This document shows positions 62,889 through 64,000 of a stretch of DNA of 64,000 nucleotides, in pieces. A program made the translations under genes and the position numbers. Each line of letters opens with the position of its first letter. The stretch's first letter is position 1. Below the pieces are notes generated by a model that saw only the letters and a list, made by a program, of their open reading frames with translations, had not been told where the DNA came from and searched no databases. This DNA is from Niveispirillum sp. SYP-B3756 (GTDB lineage Bacteria > Pseudomonadota > Alphaproteobacteria > Azospirillales > Azospirillaceae): NCBI RefSeq assembly GCF_009495745.1, contig NZ_WIDQ01000007.1, positions 186,001-250,000 on the forward strand. The letters are read 5' to 3'.

Positions 62889-64000
62889 GGGCCGACCCTT
62901 CCGGACCGGTATCGGCTGCAACTGCCGGGTCCGCGATATTATCCACCAATTGATAAAGCCAGCAGCTGCGGCCGGGCAGGGTGACCGGCTGGCCGGTCAC
63001 GGGCAGCAGCGGGCCGGGACTGGCCGTCGGTTCCCCCGTGGCGGAACCGGTATCCAGCAGACAGTGCCAGGCATTGCCCCCTGGCACGGAAGGCAGAATG
63101 AAGGGCACGGGTTCCGGCGTGGCATTAACGATCAGCAACAGCACCTCATCCAGCAGCGGCGCGCCATCATGGCCGGGATGCACCCCCGCCCGCCCGTTCA
63201 GCAACAGGCCCAGGCAGCGGGCCTGGCTGTCGCGCCATTGATCCGGCGCCTTTTCCGTGCCCTGCGGGTTGATCCAGGTGACATCCTTGACGCTGTGGGC
63301 CGAGACCTCCCGCCCATGCAGGAAGCGGCCGCGCCGCAGCACCGGGTGCTGGCGGCGCAATGTTGTCAGCCGCGCGACAAAGCGGGTCATCGCTCGGCCG
63401 GCAATGCCGGTGCCCTCCCAGTCCGTCCAACTCACCGGGTTGTCCTGGCAATAGGCGTTGTTATTGCCCTGCTGGCTGCGCAACAGCTCATCCCCTCCCA
63501 GGATCATCGGCGTGCCCTGGGAAAACAGCAGGGTGGCCAATAGGTTGCGGGCCTGCCGGTGGCGCAGCGCCAGGATGGCGGGGTCATCCGTCGGCCCCTC
63601 TACCCCGTAATTGGCGGAGAAATTGGCATCGTGCCCGTCGCGGTTGCCCTCCTGATTGGCCTCATTGTGCTTCACCTCATAGGCGTTGAGGTCGGCCAGG
63701 GTGAAGCCATCATGCGAGGTGACGAAATTGATGCTGGACCAGGGGCGGCGGTGCCCATGGTCGAACAGGTCGGCCGATCCGGTCAGGCGCGCCGCCAGTT
63801 CCGGCAACATCCCTTCATCCCCGCGCCAGAAACGGCGGGTGGTGTCGCGGAATCGGTCGTTCCACTCGCTCCAGCCTGACGGGTATTGCCCGACGCGATA
63901 GCCGCCGGGGCCGATATCCCACGGTTCCGCGATCATCTTTGCGCCGGCCAGCAGCGGGTCTTGCCGCACGGCATCCAGAAAGCCGCTGCCGGGGTCATAG
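62881..64000 (-). CDS. glgX: Glycogen debranching enzyme GlgX, C-terminal part (cut by window edge)
   Basis: The last 373 codons; the gene continues upstream past the right edge, since the frame stays open to 63999 with family sequence (GSGFLDAVRQDP). Segments such as AEPWDIGPGGYRVGQYP, WSEWNDRFRDTTRRFWRGD, INFVTSHDGFTLADL (catalytic-region His-Asp) and GDELLRSQQGNNNAYCQDN are diagnostic of GlgX/isoamylase-type GH13 enzymes. It removes alpha-1,6 branches from phosphorylase-trimmed glycogen. The stop overlaps the response-regulator start. It is about 44 kb from glgC and glgA, so glycogen genes are split in this genome. Confidence 0.94.
   Translation of the reverse strand, partial: YDPGSGFLDAVRQDPLLAGAKMIAEPWDIGPGGYRVGQYPSGWSEWNDRFRDTTRRFWRGDEGMLPELAARLTGSADLFDHGHRRPWSSINFVTSHDGFTLADLNAYEVKHNEANQEGNRDGHDANFSANYGVEGPTDDPAILALRHRQARNLLATLLFSQGTPMILGGDELLRSQQGNNNAYCQDNPVSWTDWEGTGIAGRAMTRFVARLTTLRRQHPVLRRGRFLHGREVSAHSVKDVTWINPQGTEKAPDQWRDSQARCLGLLLNGRAGVHPGHDGAPLLDEVLLLIVNATPEPVPFILPSVPGGNAWHCLLDTGSATGEPTASPGPLLPVTGQPVTLPGRSCWLYQLVDNIADPAVAADTGPEGSAHA

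Noticed and set aside
62881-63969. Taking the ATG at 63967-63969 as the glgX start
   Set aside because: Conserved family sequence continues in frame to the window edge, so the gene is truncated by the window and does not start there.

Overview
The window reads as chromosome of a GC-rich alphaproteobacterium, probably Rhodospirillales and possibly Azospirillaceae-like. This rests on a three-subunit proton-translocating transhydrogenase (pntAA/pntAB/pntB), a COQ9 protein, a SUF operon with an Rrf2 regulator, hisZ next to purA, a ChvI/ChvG-like two-component pair and bacterial-type glycogen genes. The family-level assignment is inference. Almost all of it is core chromosome. I see no tRNA, rRNA, CRISPR array, prophage or intact insertion sequence.

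Left end (1-6.8 kb): a leftward SUF iron-sulfur operon, in transcription order Rrf2 regulator, sufB, GIY-YIG nuclease, sufC, GNAT, sufD, GNAT, sufS (cut by the window edge). Three non-canonical genes are interleaved with the suf genes. The GIY-YIG gene lies between two palindromic repeat elements. 6.8-18.6 kb: a three-gene envelope-stress-like module, a proline-rich lipoprotein, a two-component system, an RNA methyltransferase, a thioesterase, then a leftward glgC-map-glgA cluster with methionine aminopeptidase inside it. 18.6-26.9 kb: amtB, a quinone oxidoreductase, the pnt operon, a pseudouridine synthase and a Tat-exported superoxide dismutase.

26.9-35.1 kb is the most accessory-looking nutrient region: a Tat-exported flavin amine oxidase followed by a TonB-dependent receptor, then divergently a DUF3089 hydrolase, an HNH protein and a second TonB-dependent receptor. 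35.1-42.4 kb: rpsU, the pstSCAB phosphate transporter with a strong pstS-pstC hairpin, then def, coq9 and a class III cyclase. 42.4-54.1 kb: the alpha-2-macroglobulin/PbpC pair, several small or unknown genes, a phospholipid-methyltransferase-like gene and an ABC-F ATPase.

54.2-64 kb: ndk, whose 3' end and terminator are duplicated about 1.1 kb downstream, with a lower-GC sugar-epimerase-like gene between the copies. This looks like an islet inserted at the ndk 3' end. It is followed by a lipoprotein hydrolase, a palindromic repeat next to a very AT-rich tract, an alpha-carbonic anhydrase, hsp20, hisZ-purA, a response regulator and the distal part of glgX.

The two leads I consider strongest are the GIY-YIG gene bracketed by a dispersed palindromic repeat family (four elements here, built from two interchangeable half-types) and the ndk 3'-end islet.
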